Both the position numbers and the translations under genes were made by a program. Under the pieces are notes generated by a model that did no database searches, was not told the origin of the DNA, and saw only the letters and a list, made by a program, of their open reading frames with translations. DNA of 64,000 nt from an uncultured Bacteroidota bacterium (GTDB taxonomy: Bacteria; Bacteroidota; Rhodothermia; Rhodothermales; Salinibacteraceae): contig CAJXLV010000009.1 of assembly GCA_913056185.1 (NCBI GenBank), forward strand, positions 19,967 through 83,966. The letters are read 5' to 3'. Each line of letters starts with the position of its first letter. The stretch's first letter is position 1. Below are positions 34,746 to 43,143 of this stretch, in pieces.

Positions 34746-35939
34746 ATGCTCGCTCTGGCGCACGAGCCCCCCTGGCGCATGAGACTGCCCCTCCACGACG
34801 ACACGACGAACCATCGGGACCCGAGCGTCGAGCGGCGCGCCCTCCTTGGGCTGTCGCTCGTGGCGGGCGTGGGACCGCAGCGCCTGCGGGCGCTCCTGGC
34901 GGCCTTCGAGGTGCCCAGTGCGGTCTTTCGGGCCTCGCGCACCGCCCTCACGAAGGTGGACGGCGTGGGGCCCCAGACCGCCGAGGCCATTCTTGCGTTC
35001 GATGACCGGGCGGCGGTGGAGCAAGAGGTGGCACGGGCTGAAGAACTGGGCGCTACGCTCGTTCCGCCCTGGGACGACCGCTTCCCCGACCGCCTCCACG
35101 AGATTTACGACCCGCCGGCCTACCTGTGGATGCGGGGCACGCTCCCGTCTACCGACGCCCCCATGATTACGGTGGTGGGCACCCGCCGCTGTACCGACTA
35201 TGGCCGCGCGCAGGCCCATCATCTGAGTGCCGAGCTGGTGCGCCGTGGGTTCACGGTCGTGAGCGGCCTGGCGTACGGCGTCGACGCGGCTGCGCACAAG
35301 GGAGCGCTCGACGCCGGCGGGCGCACGCTCGCCGTGCTGGGGTCTGGCGTGGGGCGCATCTACCCACAGAAACACACCGGGCTGGCCCGCCGGATCGCCG
35401 AAAGTGGCGCCGTGCTCTCCGAGTATGGCCTGGATGCGGACCCCGATGCCCGCCACTTCCCGGAACGAAATCGGATTTTAAGCGGCCTTTCGTTTGGTAC
35501 GCTTGTGATTGAGTCCTTCGCGGAGGGCGGATCCCTCATCACGGCGCGCTTTGCGCTGGAGCAGAACCGGGAGGTGTTTGCCCTGCCGGGCCGCATCACG
35601 AAGGAGACCAGCCGGGGCACCAACCGCCTCATCCAGCGTGGACACGCCAAGCTGGTGATGGACGTCGATGATCTGCTGCAGGAGTTGCCGGAGTGGACGG
35701 TGGCAGATCCTGGGGCGGTGGATGCGGAGACGGTGGCGGCCAATTCGCCCCCTGCTGCCGAGGCGCTGTCCGGCGATGCCGAGACGCTGTACGAGGCGCT
35801 CACGGATACGCCCGTCCACGTCGATCAACTGTGTGAGAAGACCGGTCTCGAGCCGTCGTCGGCTCTTCCCACCCTGCTCGAGTTGGAGTTTGAAGGGCTC
35901 GTGCGCCAGCTGGCCGGCAAGCAGTTTCGCCGGTCGTGA
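34746..35939 (+). CDS. dprA: DNA processing protein DprA/Smf
   Basis: 397 aa; an ATG at 34779 is an equally plausible start because the first 11 codons contain a near-duplicate of the following bases (CTGGCGCAcGAG / CTGGCGCAtGAG). A helix-hairpin-helix-like N-terminus (VAGVGPQRLRALL, VDGVGPQTAEAIL) precedes the Rossmann-like DprA core with VVGTRRCTDYG, SGLAYGVDAAAHKGAL and GGSLITARFALEQNREVFALPG, and a C-terminal winged-helix-like domain. DprA loads RecA on incoming single strands in transformation. With the ComEA-like protein it hints at competence. Confidence 0.94.
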   Translation: MLALAHEPPWRMRLPLHDDTTNHRDPSVERRALLGLSLVAGVGPQRLRALLAAFEVPSAVFRASRTALTKVDGVGPQTAEAILAFDDRAAVEQEVARAEELGATLVPPWDDRFPDRLHEIYDPPAYLWMRGTLPSTDAPMITVVGTRRCTDYGRAQAHHLSAELVRRGFTVVSGLAYGVDAAAHKGALDAGGRTLAVLGSGVGRIYPQKHTGLARRIAESGAVLSEYGLDADPDARHFPERNRILSGLSFGTLVIESFAEGGSLITARFALEQNREVFALPGRITKETSRGTNRLIQRGHAKLVMDVDDLLQELPEWTVADPGAVDAETVAANSPPAAEALSGDAETLYEALTDTPVHVDQLCEKTGLEPSSALPTLLELEFEGLVRQLAGKQFRRS

Positions 35940-36149
35940 CGGTGGGGCGTAATGCATTGAAGAGGGATGCGTGAGGAGTGAGTGATGCGCCATGCGTCTG
36001 GGTCGCAGATCGCGTCGATGGGTGCCTCGATGTCGAGAACGGAATCGATCATGGCGGTGCCGGGGACAGTGGCGCCGTCATGGCTGGCGAACGCTGGCGG
36101 GCATGATGCGTGAACGCAGAAGTGCTTCCAGAACTGATTTTGTTTTTTT
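35940..36149. repeat. Intergenic region with degenerate ATGCGTGA motifs
   Basis: Short motifs of the type GATGCGTGA recur at 35967-35985 and near 36100-36113 between dprA and the aminotransferase gene. The same words occur as an inverted repeat after that gene (37313-37381). No gene is seen. Confidence 0.45.
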
Positions 36150-37322
36150 ATGACCCGCGCCGAGCTCCGCTCCCACTTTCCCCACACCAGGCACCAGACG
36201 TACCTCAACCACGCGGCGGTGAGCCCGATGAGCCGGCCGGTGCGCGAGGCCATCGACGCGTACGTGGGCGAACGGCACGGGGCCGATCCGGAGGCGCCCA
36301 TCGAAAACTTCGAGTCCTTCCTGCCCGTGATTCAAGACACGAAAGACCGGGTGGCGACGGTGCTGGGCACCGAATCGAGTCGCGTCGAGTTCGTCCCCAA
36401 CACCTCGGCCGGCCTCAACGTGCTGGCCCGCGGGCTCGACTGGGAGGCGGGCGACCGCATCGCCGTGCCCGACGGCGCGTTCCCGACCAACGTGTATCCG
36501 TTCTTGAACCTGGAGGCCGAGGGGGGCGAGGTCGATTTTGTGCCGACGACAGAAGGGGCGTACACCGTGGAGGACGTAGCCGATACCCTGCGGCCCGAGA
36601 CGCGGCTCCTCAGTGTCTCCTGGGTGCACTTCCTCTCGGGCTTCCGGGCCGACCTGGAGGCGCTCGGTACACTCTGCAACGAGCGGGACATCCTCTTCTG
36701 TGTGGACGCGATTCAGGGGCTCGGGGCGCTGCAGGTGGACGTGGAGGCGGCGGGCATCGACTTTTTGACCGCCGGCGGGCACAAGTGGCTGATGGCCGCG
36801 CAGGGCATCGGGGTGCTCTACTGCGACGAGGCGCTTCAGGACCACCTCCGGCCGCCCACCGGCTGGCTCCACGGGCCGGTCGATTGGGAGCACCTGGACG
36901 ACTACGAGCTCACGTTCCACGACGACGCGCGCCGCTTCCGCACCGGCACCCTCAACAGCGTGGGCGTGGCGGCCCTGCACGCGGCGCTCGGCCTGTACCT
37001 GGACGCGGGCCCGGAGTGGTGCGAGGCGCGTGTGCTGGATCTCTCTGCGACCCTCGCCGACGAACTGGCGGCTCGTGGCCTGCCCCGCTACGGCACCGAC
37101 GCCCCGGCCCACGCCAGCGGCATCGTCACCGTGGAGCCGGACGCGCCCGACGCGCTGTTCGACCACCTGAAGGAGCAGGGCATCACGGGTGCCCTCCGCA
37201 ACCGGAAGTTGCGCCTCGCGCCAACGTACTACAACGACGAATCCGACTTGGCCGCTGCTTTGGAGGCAGTGGATTCGTTTCGGGGAAGGAGGAGAGCGGA
37301 TCGTACAGGGATTGATGCGTGA
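36150..37322 (+). CDS. Class-V PLP aminotransferase/desulfurase-fold protein
   Basis: 390 aa. The PLP-dependent class-V fold is shown by YLNHAAVSPMS at the N-terminus, FVPNTSAGLN, VDAIQGLGALQVD (cofactor Asp) and GGHKWLMAAQG (Schiff-base Lys), and C-terminal FRTGTLNSVGVAAL. Related enzymes include cysteine desulfurases, kynureninase-like and isopenicillin-epimerase-like proteins. The Cys loop of SufS is not obvious, so a desulfurase role is uncertain. No pathway partner is adjacent. Its stop codon lies in a dyad repeat region. Confidence 0.85.
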   Translation: MTRAELRSHFPHTRHQTYLNHAAVSPMSRPVREAIDAYVGERHGADPEAPIENFESFLPVIQDTKDRVATVLGTESSRVEFVPNTSAGLNVLARGLDWEAGDRIAVPDGAFPTNVYPFLNLEAEGGEVDFVPTTEGAYTVEDVADTLRPETRLLSVSWVHFLSGFRADLEALGTLCNERDILFCVDAIQGLGALQVDVEAAGIDFLTAGGHKWLMAAQGIGVLYCDEALQDHLRPPTGWLHGPVDWEHLDDYELTFHDDARRFRTGTLNSVGVAALHAALGLYLDAGPEWCEARVLDLSATLADELAARGLPRYGTDAPAHASGIVTVEPDAPDALFDHLKEQGITGALRNRKLRLAPTYYNDESDLAAALEAVDSFRGRRRADRTGIDA

Positions 37323-37384
37323 TGCGTGAAGTGTGATGAGAGCCCCGGCCCATTCTCACGCATCACAGTTCACGCTTCACGTAC
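37313..37384. repeat. Imperfect inverted repeat, GCGTGA/TCACGC type
   Basis: TGATGCGTGAAGTGTGATGAG (left, overlapping the aminotransferase stop) faces CTCACGCATCACAGTTCACG (right). Short words in the two arms are complementary with shifts, so several pairings are possible. It lies just before the rluD start codon region. Confidence 0.55.
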
Positions 37385-37403
37385 AGCAGGAAAGAGGTAG
37401 ATT

Positions 37404-38531
37404 ATGGCCCCGACGCCGGATGCATTTGACCCTGCCGACTATGATGCGGACGTGGCGCGGCGGGAAAACGTCGTGGAACTCGTCGTGCCGGACACCGAGG
37501 CCGGCGGGCGGCGCATCGACAAGTACCTCACGCGCTTCTACCCCGAGGCCTCCCGCACCAAGATTCAGCGGGCAATCAAAAAGGGGCACCTCAAGGTAAA
37601 CGGGGAAGACGTCAAAAAGTCGTACCCGGTGGCGCCGGGGGACGAGATTGTGTTTCGGCTCATCCGCAAGCCGCCGATGCAGGCCGAGCCGGAGGACATT
37701 CCGCTCGACGTGGTGCACGAGGACGAAGACCTGCTCGTGGTGAACAAGCCGGCGGGCATGGTGGTGCACCCGGCGCCGGGCCACCGGTCGGGCACGCTGG
37801 TGCACGCCCTGCTGCACCACGTGGAGGGGCAGGCCGTGGCGGCCGACGACGATCCCGCTGCGGCCGACGACGAAGCCGTGGGCCTGTCGATGGTGAACGC
37901 CCTTCCTGATGCGCCCGACCACCCGGTGGTGCGCCCCGGCATTGTGCATCGGCTCGACAAGGGCACCTCCGGGCTCCTTGTGGTGGCCAAGCGCGACCGC
38001 GCACACCAATCGCTGGCGGAGCAGTTTAAAGCGCACACGGTGGACCGCCGGTACCGGGCGATCGTGTGGGGACGCTTTGCGTCGCCGCGGGGCACCATCG
38101 AGGGGGCCATCGGGCGCGATCCGCACCACCGGCAGCGCATGGCCGTGGTGGCAGAGGATCAGGGGAAGTGGGCCGTGACGCACTACGAGACGGTGGAAAC
38201 GCACGCCCACACCTCCGTCGTCGAGTTCGAGCTGGAGACCGGGCGCACCCACCAAATTCGGGTTCATGCCCGCTCGCAGGGGCACCCGCTTGTCGGAGAT
38301 CCGAAGTACGGAGGGCAGCGGGTCCGGTACGGCACGCAGAGCGACTCACGGCGAGCCGTCTTTGATCAGCTCTTCCAGGCGCTTCCTCACCCCGCGCTCC
38401 ACGCCTATCGGCTCGGCTTTACGCATCCCACGACCGGCGAGACGATGCGCTTCGACGCCGATCCGCCGGCGGCGTGGCAGGAGGGCCTGCGTCGGCTGCG
38501 GGCGGAGGAGGGGCGGGTGGAACGAGGCTGA
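37404..38531 (+). CDS. rluD: RluD-type 23S rRNA pseudouridine synthase
   Basis: 375 aa. An N-terminal S4 RNA-binding domain (about residues 36-95, with RTKIQRAIKKGHLKVNGE) precedes the catalytic domain with VVNKPAGMVVHPAPG, HRLDKGTSGLLVVAK (catalytic Asp185) and ETGRTHQIRVH. It converts uridines in 23S rRNA helix 69 to pseudouridine. Residues about 141-173 form an acidic insertion (AVAADDDPAAADDEA) between conserved motifs, longer than usual. An ATG at 37404 starts the S4-preceding acidic leader. Confidence 0.93.
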   Translation: MAPTPDAFDPADYDADVARRENVVELVVPDTEAGGRRIDKYLTRFYPEASRTKIQRAIKKGHLKVNGEDVKKSYPVAPGDEIVFRLIRKPPMQAEPEDIPLDVVHEDEDLLVVNKPAGMVVHPAPGHRSGTLVHALLHHVEGQAVAADDDPAAADDEAVGLSMVNALPDAPDHPVVRPGIVHRLDKGTSGLLVVAKRDRAHQSLAEQFKAHTVDRRYRAIVWGRFASPRGTIEGAIGRDPHHRQRMAVVAEDQGKWAVTHYETVETHAHTSVVEFELETGRTHQIRVHARSQGHPLVGDPKYGGQRVRYGTQSDSRRAVFDQLFQALPHPALHAYRLGFTHPTTGETMRFDADPPAAWQEGLRRLRAEEGRVERG

Positions 38532-38833
38532 CTGCTTTCCGCGGCATCGGGAAGGCCTGGACGGCTGCAGGTGTGGAATACAGGGCGAACGTTACAATTT
38601 CGAGTTTCCCGGGCTTTCAAGAACAGAAACAAAGGACGACGCCCCTAATACAGACTCACAGTGCATTGATGCATTACTCAAATCGATGACTCCCCAAAAG
38701 AAAACCGGGATCGCCCGGTGGAGGCACTCCCCTTCCGTACCCGTTTTAAGCAGGTCGTGTTAGAAAATCGGTCCGCTCCCCACCAATCGTTGAGCAGGCC
38801 GTGGGACGCCGTCGCACGGGAGGATTATACCCT
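38532..38833. other. Intergenic region before the HNH gene
   Basis: About 300 bp, less GC-rich than its surroundings. ACCGGG-ATCG-CCCGGT (38705-38720) is a perfect 6-bp hairpin with a 4-nt loop. The AT-rich part (38620-38700) is a likely promoter region for the HNH gene. No gene is seen. Confidence 0.45.
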
Positions 38834-39334
38834 ATGAACGGGAACGTCCTTGTGTTGAACCAAGACTACAGCGCGCTCACCGTCTGCAGCGTGGAGCGGG
38901 CCGTCATCCTCATGCATCTGCAAAAAGTGCATCTGGTAGAGGCGGCCGACGACCAGCACGTCCGATCGCCGAGTACCGAGATGCCCTGGCCCAGCATCGT
39001 GCGGCTGAAGCAGTACGCAAACGTGCCGTACAAGCGCGTGATGCTGTCGCGCAAGAACGTGCTGCGGCGCGACCGGAACACCTGCCAGTACTGTGGCGCA
39101 GAGTCCAACCTTACGATCGACCACGTCGTCCCCAAGTCGCGTGGAGGACGCGACACGTGGGAAAACCTGGTTGCCGCCTGTGTAACGTGCAACAACCAGA
39201 AAGGCGACGCCACGCCCGACGAGGCAGAGATGGAACTGGAGCGTGAGCCGTTTCGGCCCAGCTACGTCATGTTTCTTCGCGACTTTGCCGGTGAGATCAA
39301 GGACGACTGGCGGCCGTATCTTTTCCTGTCGTAA
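38834..39334 (+). CDS. HNH endonuclease family protein
   Basis: 166 aa from the ATG at 38834, with GGAGGA upstream. The N-terminal NVLVLNQDYSALTVCSVERAV segment is typical of a widespread chromosomal HNH family; the nuclease core is NTCQYCGAESNLTIDHVVPKSRGG with a second CVTC pair, giving two CxxC zinc sites, then NNQKGD. The family is usually a single-copy housekeeping-type gene of unknown role, not a mobile homing enzyme. No mobile element is nearby. Confidence 0.9.
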   Translation: MNGNVLVLNQDYSALTVCSVERAVILMHLQKVHLVEAADDQHVRSPSTEMPWPSIVRLKQYANVPYKRVMLSRKNVLRRDRNTCQYCGAESNLTIDHVVPKSRGGRDTWENLVAACVTCNNQKGDATPDEAEMELEREPFRPSYVMFLRDFAGEIKDDWRPYLFLS

Positions 39335-39489
39335 TTGGTCCACGTAACTGGTTCACGTCGGCGGGGCGTGCGAGGTGGGGGCAAGGGGCATTTGCAATCC
39401 CGATGAGCCCTGACCTTCACAACCTGCCCCGCGTACGTACGTCCCAAACCGCATATGTCTTTGCTTCCCCTCCCCAACGGCTCGCTCCG

Positions 39490-40017
39490 ATGACGCGCTG
39501 GATTGCCCGCACCGCCTGGCTACTCCCAATTCTTCTCGTGGGCCTCTCGCTGCACCAGACGAAGGTGGCCTACGACCTCCACGCTACAAAGCTTCAGGGC
39601 ACCGACGCGACTGCAACGGTGCAGGAGGTGCACGCCTCCAACCGCACGCAGGTCACGTACGACTACGTGAGCATCCAAGTCCCCATGCCCGATGGCTCTA
39701 CGCTCACGCGCGACCGGCTCTCGCTTCCGCACGGCATTGTCCCGGCCTTGAAGGGCCGCGAGACCCTCTCGGTGCGGGTGGCCCCGGAAAAAAGCCCTGC
39801 GGTGGTGGTCACGGAGGCCATTAACACCACGCCGGTGGTCGACACGCAGATGCGCATTGCCGGCATCAACGCCCTTATGAGCTTCGGCGCCGCACTGCTC
39901 TTTGGAATTGCCGTCTGGTTCTGGAACCGAAGCCTGCGCCGCGGCGGCGACCCGGCGGAGCGTGGGGTCACGGAGCCCGATCCCGATCATCCGGCCCGGA
40001 AAATTGTTCGGACGTAG
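39490..40017 (+). CDS. DUF3592-like membrane protein
   Basis: 175 aa from the ATG at 39490. One transmembrane helix near the N-terminus (TAWLLPILLVGLSL) and one near residues 120-145 (INALMSFGAALLFGIAVWFW) flank an extracytoplasmic beta-rich domain with ATATVQEVHASNRTQVTYDY, the usual DUF3592 arrangement. The function is unknown. It ends just before an intrinsic terminator and converges on the M56 peptidase gene. Confidence 0.65.
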   Translation: MTRWIARTAWLLPILLVGLSLHQTKVAYDLHATKLQGTDATATVQEVHASNRTQVTYDYVSIQVPMPDGSTLTRDRLSLPHGIVPALKGRETLSVRVAPEKSPAVVVTEAINTTPVVDTQMRIAGINALMSFGAALLFGIAVWFWNRSLRRGGDPAERGVTEPDPDHPARKIVRT

Positions 40018-40051
40018 AGACCTGCCGACATCTTTTCAGTCAAACGGAGAG

Positions 40052-40077
40052 AGCCCGATGGGCTGTTTGGGCTTTTT
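40052..40077 (+). terminator. Intrinsic terminator
   Basis: AGCCC (40052-40056) and GGGCT (40069-40073) form a short stem followed by TTTTT. It terminates the DUF3592-like gene; its T-run reaches the stop codon of the convergent M56 gene. Confidence 0.65.
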
Positions 40078-41750
40078 CACCACCGAATGTCCCGGCTCTT
40101 GGGGGATCCTTTTGCCATGTCGATCTTTCTGAGTTCCTGGATCACCTCGTTTTTGAGCCGCTGAGGAGCCTCACTATCTACCTTGATTGTGAGGGTTGAG
40201 TTTTCAGGGTCTGGCACCTCTCTCAGTATTTGCTCTGTAAGATGATCGAGTGAGGTGACGTCTCCGTTCAGCAAAATTTTTCCACTCGGACGGATTTTTA
40301 GAGTTGCCTTTTCTCTTCCATTCCTTTGTTCCACCCTGCTCGAGGTCTCTTCTCCTTCCGGCGTCCCGTCCGGAAGCCGAAAAGTGACAGGCACTGACAT
40401 TTGCACCTTCACGGGCTCGCCGTCCTGCCGGCCCGGGCTGAACGCCTGCTGCTTGACCGCTTCGAGGGCGGCCTCATTCAGCTGCTCGTGCACGCCCTTC
40501 GTGACTGTCGGGTTTGTCACAACTCCGTCGGTGTCGACAACGAACTGGACGATTACCCGTCCTTCGATCCCGGCCTCCTTCGCCACTTCAGGGTACTGGA
40601 TGGACTTCTGGAGGGCCTTCATGCCCCCAGAGAGTTTGGGCGGGTCCTCGGCGACCATGTATACCTCGCCGCCCTCACCGGTGGCTGAGGAAGAGGACTC
40701 CGCGGCGGTAGAAGCCTTCGGTGACGGGGAGGGCCCGACGCTATCGGCGCAGGCGACCACGCCGAGCGTGAGGCCGAGCCCGACCACCACGAGGGCGGTG
40801 CTCAAGGCGGCACGAGAGGTGAGGAGGGAGGGCATTGAAGAGCGCATGGCAGTGAGGCGATCGATGAGGGGGGAGGGCGATTCGGAGAGGGAGAGGGCGC
40901 CGAGACGAGGGGGTGCGGATCCGTCCGCAAAGGCCGCGAGGAGGCGGGCGTAGTCGCCCGCGGACGTCTCCCCATCGCTGAGGACCGCCGCGTCGCAGGC
41001 GCGCTCCCGCGCCCCGGCAATCTGCCGCCGGAGACGGCCCACGAGCGGGTGCGCAGCGAACAGGGCGGCGACGAACCGCTCGGCCAGGTGCGCGCAGTCG
41101 TCCCAGCGGCGGACGTGGACGAGTTCGTGGCGGAGGGTCATGCGGAGGTCCGTCGTGGCCTCCGTAAGTCGCTCCGGCACCAGAATCGTGGGGCGGAGGC
41201 CGCCGAGCGTCATGGGCACGGCCGCGCCTGAGGTAGAGCAGACCTGGACCGGGCGGCGCACGCCCAGCCGTTCTCGGAGGCGATTCAGCTCGGCCTCCAA
41301 AGACGGATTCATCGTCGCCTCTAGGCGCCGACGGACGCGCCCCACCGCTACGATCTGCAGCGCAAGGCGACCCAGTTGGAACAGCCCGATCCCCAACGCC
41401 CCGACGGTGAGCAGCCCCACCGCGTGCATCCACGTCCACGAGGGCGCGGACGCCGACACGGTCGTCGTCTCGATCACTGGCAGCACGACGACCGACTGCG
41501 CGGGAAGCATTGCGGAGCGGGTCGCATCGGGGAGCCTCTCGACGACACTCACCGCCGCGATGCCGATCGGCAGGGCGGCGAGGAGGACCTGCGCGAGCCG
41601 GTATTCGGCGTTCGGGTGCAGGCGGTCGGTTCGTTCCAGCAGGGCCCAGAAGGGAAGGGCGAGGACGGTCCACGCCAGAAGCGGACGCCACAACGGATCG
41701 ACCATTGCTCTACCGAGGCTGGAGAGGCCGTCAAGCACCAGTTGCATCAT
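40077..41750 (-). CDS. M56 (BlaR1-like) metallopeptidase fused to TonB-C and ExbD-like domains
   Basis: 557 aa. Residues 1-345 are a membrane peptidase of the M56 family with several transmembrane helices and the zinc motif HELVH at 208-212; a last helix (about 320-340) leads outside. About 365-455 form a TonB C-terminal domain (YPEVAKEAGIEGRVIVQFVVD, AFSPGRQDGEPVKVQMSVPVTF). About 470-550 resemble an ExbD periplasmic domain (ATLKIRPSGKILLNGDVTS). M56 proteins such as BlaR1 sense a signal and cleave a BlaI-type repressor; the repressor gene overlaps this one by 20 bp upstream. The signal is unknown; no beta-lactamase is adjacent. Confidence 0.88.
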   Translation of the reverse strand: MMQLVLDGLSSLGRAMVDPLWRPLLAWTVLALPFWALLERTDRLHPNAEYRLAQVLLAALPIGIAAVSVVERLPDATRSAMLPAQSVVVLPVIETTTVSASAPSWTWMHAVGLLTVGALGIGLFQLGRLALQIVAVGRVRRRLEATMNPSLEAELNRLRERLGVRRPVQVCSTSGAAVPMTLGGLRPTILVPERLTEATTDLRMTLRHELVHVRRWDDCAHLAERFVAALFAAHPLVGRLRRQIAGARERACDAAVLSDGETSAGDYARLLAAFADGSAPPRLGALSLSESPSPLIDRLTAMRSSMPSLLTSRAALSTALVVVGLGLTLGVVACADSVGPSPSPKASTAAESSSSATGEGGEVYMVAEDPPKLSGGMKALQKSIQYPEVAKEAGIEGRVIVQFVVDTDGVVTNPTVTKGVHEQLNEAALEAVKQQAFSPGRQDGEPVKVQMSVPVTFRLPDGTPEGEETSSRVEQRNGREKATLKIRPSGKILLNGDVTSLDHLTEQILREVPDPENSTLTIKVDSEAPQRLKNEVIQELRKIDMAKGSPKSRDIRW

Positions 41751-42144
41751 CGGTCTCGGAGTCCTGTTCGTCGAGGGCGTCGATGAGGGCCTTGATCTCT
41801 TCCCGCTCGTCGTCGCTCAGGTCCTCCCGCTGCACGAGCGTCTGCACCAGCGCCGAGGGCGATCCCTGAAAGACCTTCTCCATCAGGCGCTGCAACAGGC
41901 TGTGTTGTACAGCGTCTGGTTCTTCTGCGGGCTGGTACACGTACGACCGGCCCTCCTTGTGGTAGTCGAGGTAGCCCTTCTCGGCCAGGGTCTTGAGCAC
42001 CGTCATGACCGTGGTGTACGCCACGTCGCGGTCGTCCAGGATGCGCTCGCGTACGTCGGCCACGGTGGCCTCGCCGAGGTCCCACACGTGGTGGAGGACC
42101 TCCATTTCCGTTTCGCCGAGATGAGTCAGGGAGTTTCGTTGCAT
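41731..42144 (-). CDS. BlaI/MecI-family repressor
   Basis: 137 aa. A winged-helix DNA-binding domain (LTHLGETEMEVLHHVWDLGEATVADVRE, with the AYTTVMTVLKTLAEKG recognition helix) precedes an acidic dimerisation tail. BlaI-type repressors bind TACTA-N6-TAGTA-like dyads and are cleaved after signalling through an M56 protein. Its 3' end overlaps the M56 gene by 20 bp, so the two form one operon. A matching dyad lies 24 bp upstream of the start codon, indicating autoregulation. Confidence 0.93.
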   Translation of the reverse strand: MQRNSLTHLGETEMEVLHHVWDLGEATVADVRERILDDRDVAYTTVMTVLKTLAEKGYLDYHKEGRSYVYQPAEEPDAVQHSLLQRLMEKVFQGSPSALVQTLVQREDLSDDEREEIKALIDALDEQDSETDDATGA

Positions 42145-42168
42145 GGGGCATCGGCTGTTCTGAATCGA

Positions 42169-42184
42169 TACTATCTAAGTAGTA
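42169..42184. promoter_or_regulatory. BlaI-type operator
   Basis: TACTATCTAAGTAGTA is an inverted repeat TACTA-N6-TAGTA, the arrangement of the known BlaI/MecI operator core. It lies 24 bp upstream of the repressor ATG, in an AT-rich stretch that probably holds the promoter. Confidence 0.75.
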
Positions 42185-42248
42185 CTATAAAAGTCGTAGA
42201 AAGACAAGCCGATTTGTTTAAAATTCATCTTGCGGCTCCAACGGAGCG

Positions 42249-42962
42249 TTAAGACGGGGGGCGGGTCTCCGTATCCGGGGGAGGCTCGTGGTAAAGGGGG
42301 GCCACCCGCTCCGGATCGGTTCCGAGCATGTAGTGGCCCCACAGGTATAGATTGCGGAGCTGTTGGCGCAAGAGGCCGTGTCGACGAAAGCGCCGCGCAG
42401 AAGTGGTGACGGCCGTGTCCAGAAATCGAAAGCCGCCGTGGGCGTGGAGCCGAGCCGCCAGTTCCAGGTCCTCGAAAAGGGGCCACTCTGGAAATCCGCC
42501 GACGGCCTCAAACGCCGAGCGCTGCATGAACTGGCCGCGGTCGCCGAAGCAGAGGCGAACCCAGGGCCAGCGCGTGCACCAGGCGTAGAAGCGGAGCAGG
42601 GGCGTGGGGGCGTCGAACTGCAGGCGGAACGTGCCGGCGGTCGTCTCGGGGGCATCGAGGGCCCGGCGGATGAGCGACAATCCGTTGCGGGGCAAAAGCG
42701 TATCGGCGTGCAGGAAGAGGAAGATGTCGCCGCTTGCCGCTTCTGCGCCACGGTTCATCTGCGTGCCGCGCCCCTTCAGCGCCTGCAGCACGGCAGCGTC
42801 CCGGGAACGGGCCAGGGCCTGGGTCCCATCCCCCGAGCCCCCGTCCACGACGATGGTCTCAAGCGGCCCCTCCTGGGCTTGGAGGCGGCGGAGCGTGGCG
42901 CCGAGTGTGTCCGCCTCGTTCAGCGTGGGAATGATGACCGAGATGAGCGGGAGCGTCTTCAC
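42249..42962 (-). CDS. Family-2 glycosyltransferase, TIGR04283 type
   Basis: 237 aa from a GTG at 42962, placing LISVIIPTLNEADTL at the N-terminus; an upstream extension to 43076 lacks similarity. GT-A fold motifs: VVDGGSGDGT, LFLHADTLLP (metal-binding Asp-x-Asp variant) and a GGFPEWPLFEDLEL segment. The TIGR04283 subgroup has been linked to arsenosugar-like gene clusters in some bacteria; no such partner is here, so the acceptor is unknown. It converges on nothing within the operon and lies about 100 bp from the repressor start, on the same strand. Confidence 0.8.
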   Translation of the reverse strand: MKTLPLISVIIPTLNEADTLGATLRRLQAQEGPLETIVVDGGSGDGTQALARSRDAAVLQALKGRGTQMNRGAEAASGDIFLFLHADTLLPRNGLSLIRRALDAPETTAGTFRLQFDAPTPLLRFYAWCTRWPWVRLCFGDRGQFMQRSAFEAVGGFPEWPLFEDLELAARLHAHGGFRFLDTAVTTSARRFRRHGLLRQQLRNLYLWGHYMLGTDPERVAPLYHEPPPDTETRPPS

Positions 42963-43143
42963 GTCACGCAAGAAGGAATGAAACAGAGGGCTCTGCCGCG
43001 GGCATGTGGTGCGTACTGCGGGCGTGCGTTGTTCGTGCCCTCCATGTGCGATGTGCGCAACACGAGAGACACACACGAACCGCGGAGTCCCTGGTCGGAA
43101 CGTCGCGCGCGGCCTTTGGCCCCCGACCCGCTGTTAAGTCGCC

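Noticed and set aside
42169..42184. Random AT-rich dyad instead of an operator
   Set aside because: The spacing and half-sites match the BlaI core exactly and lie directly upstream of a BlaI-family gene, so the operator reading was kept.
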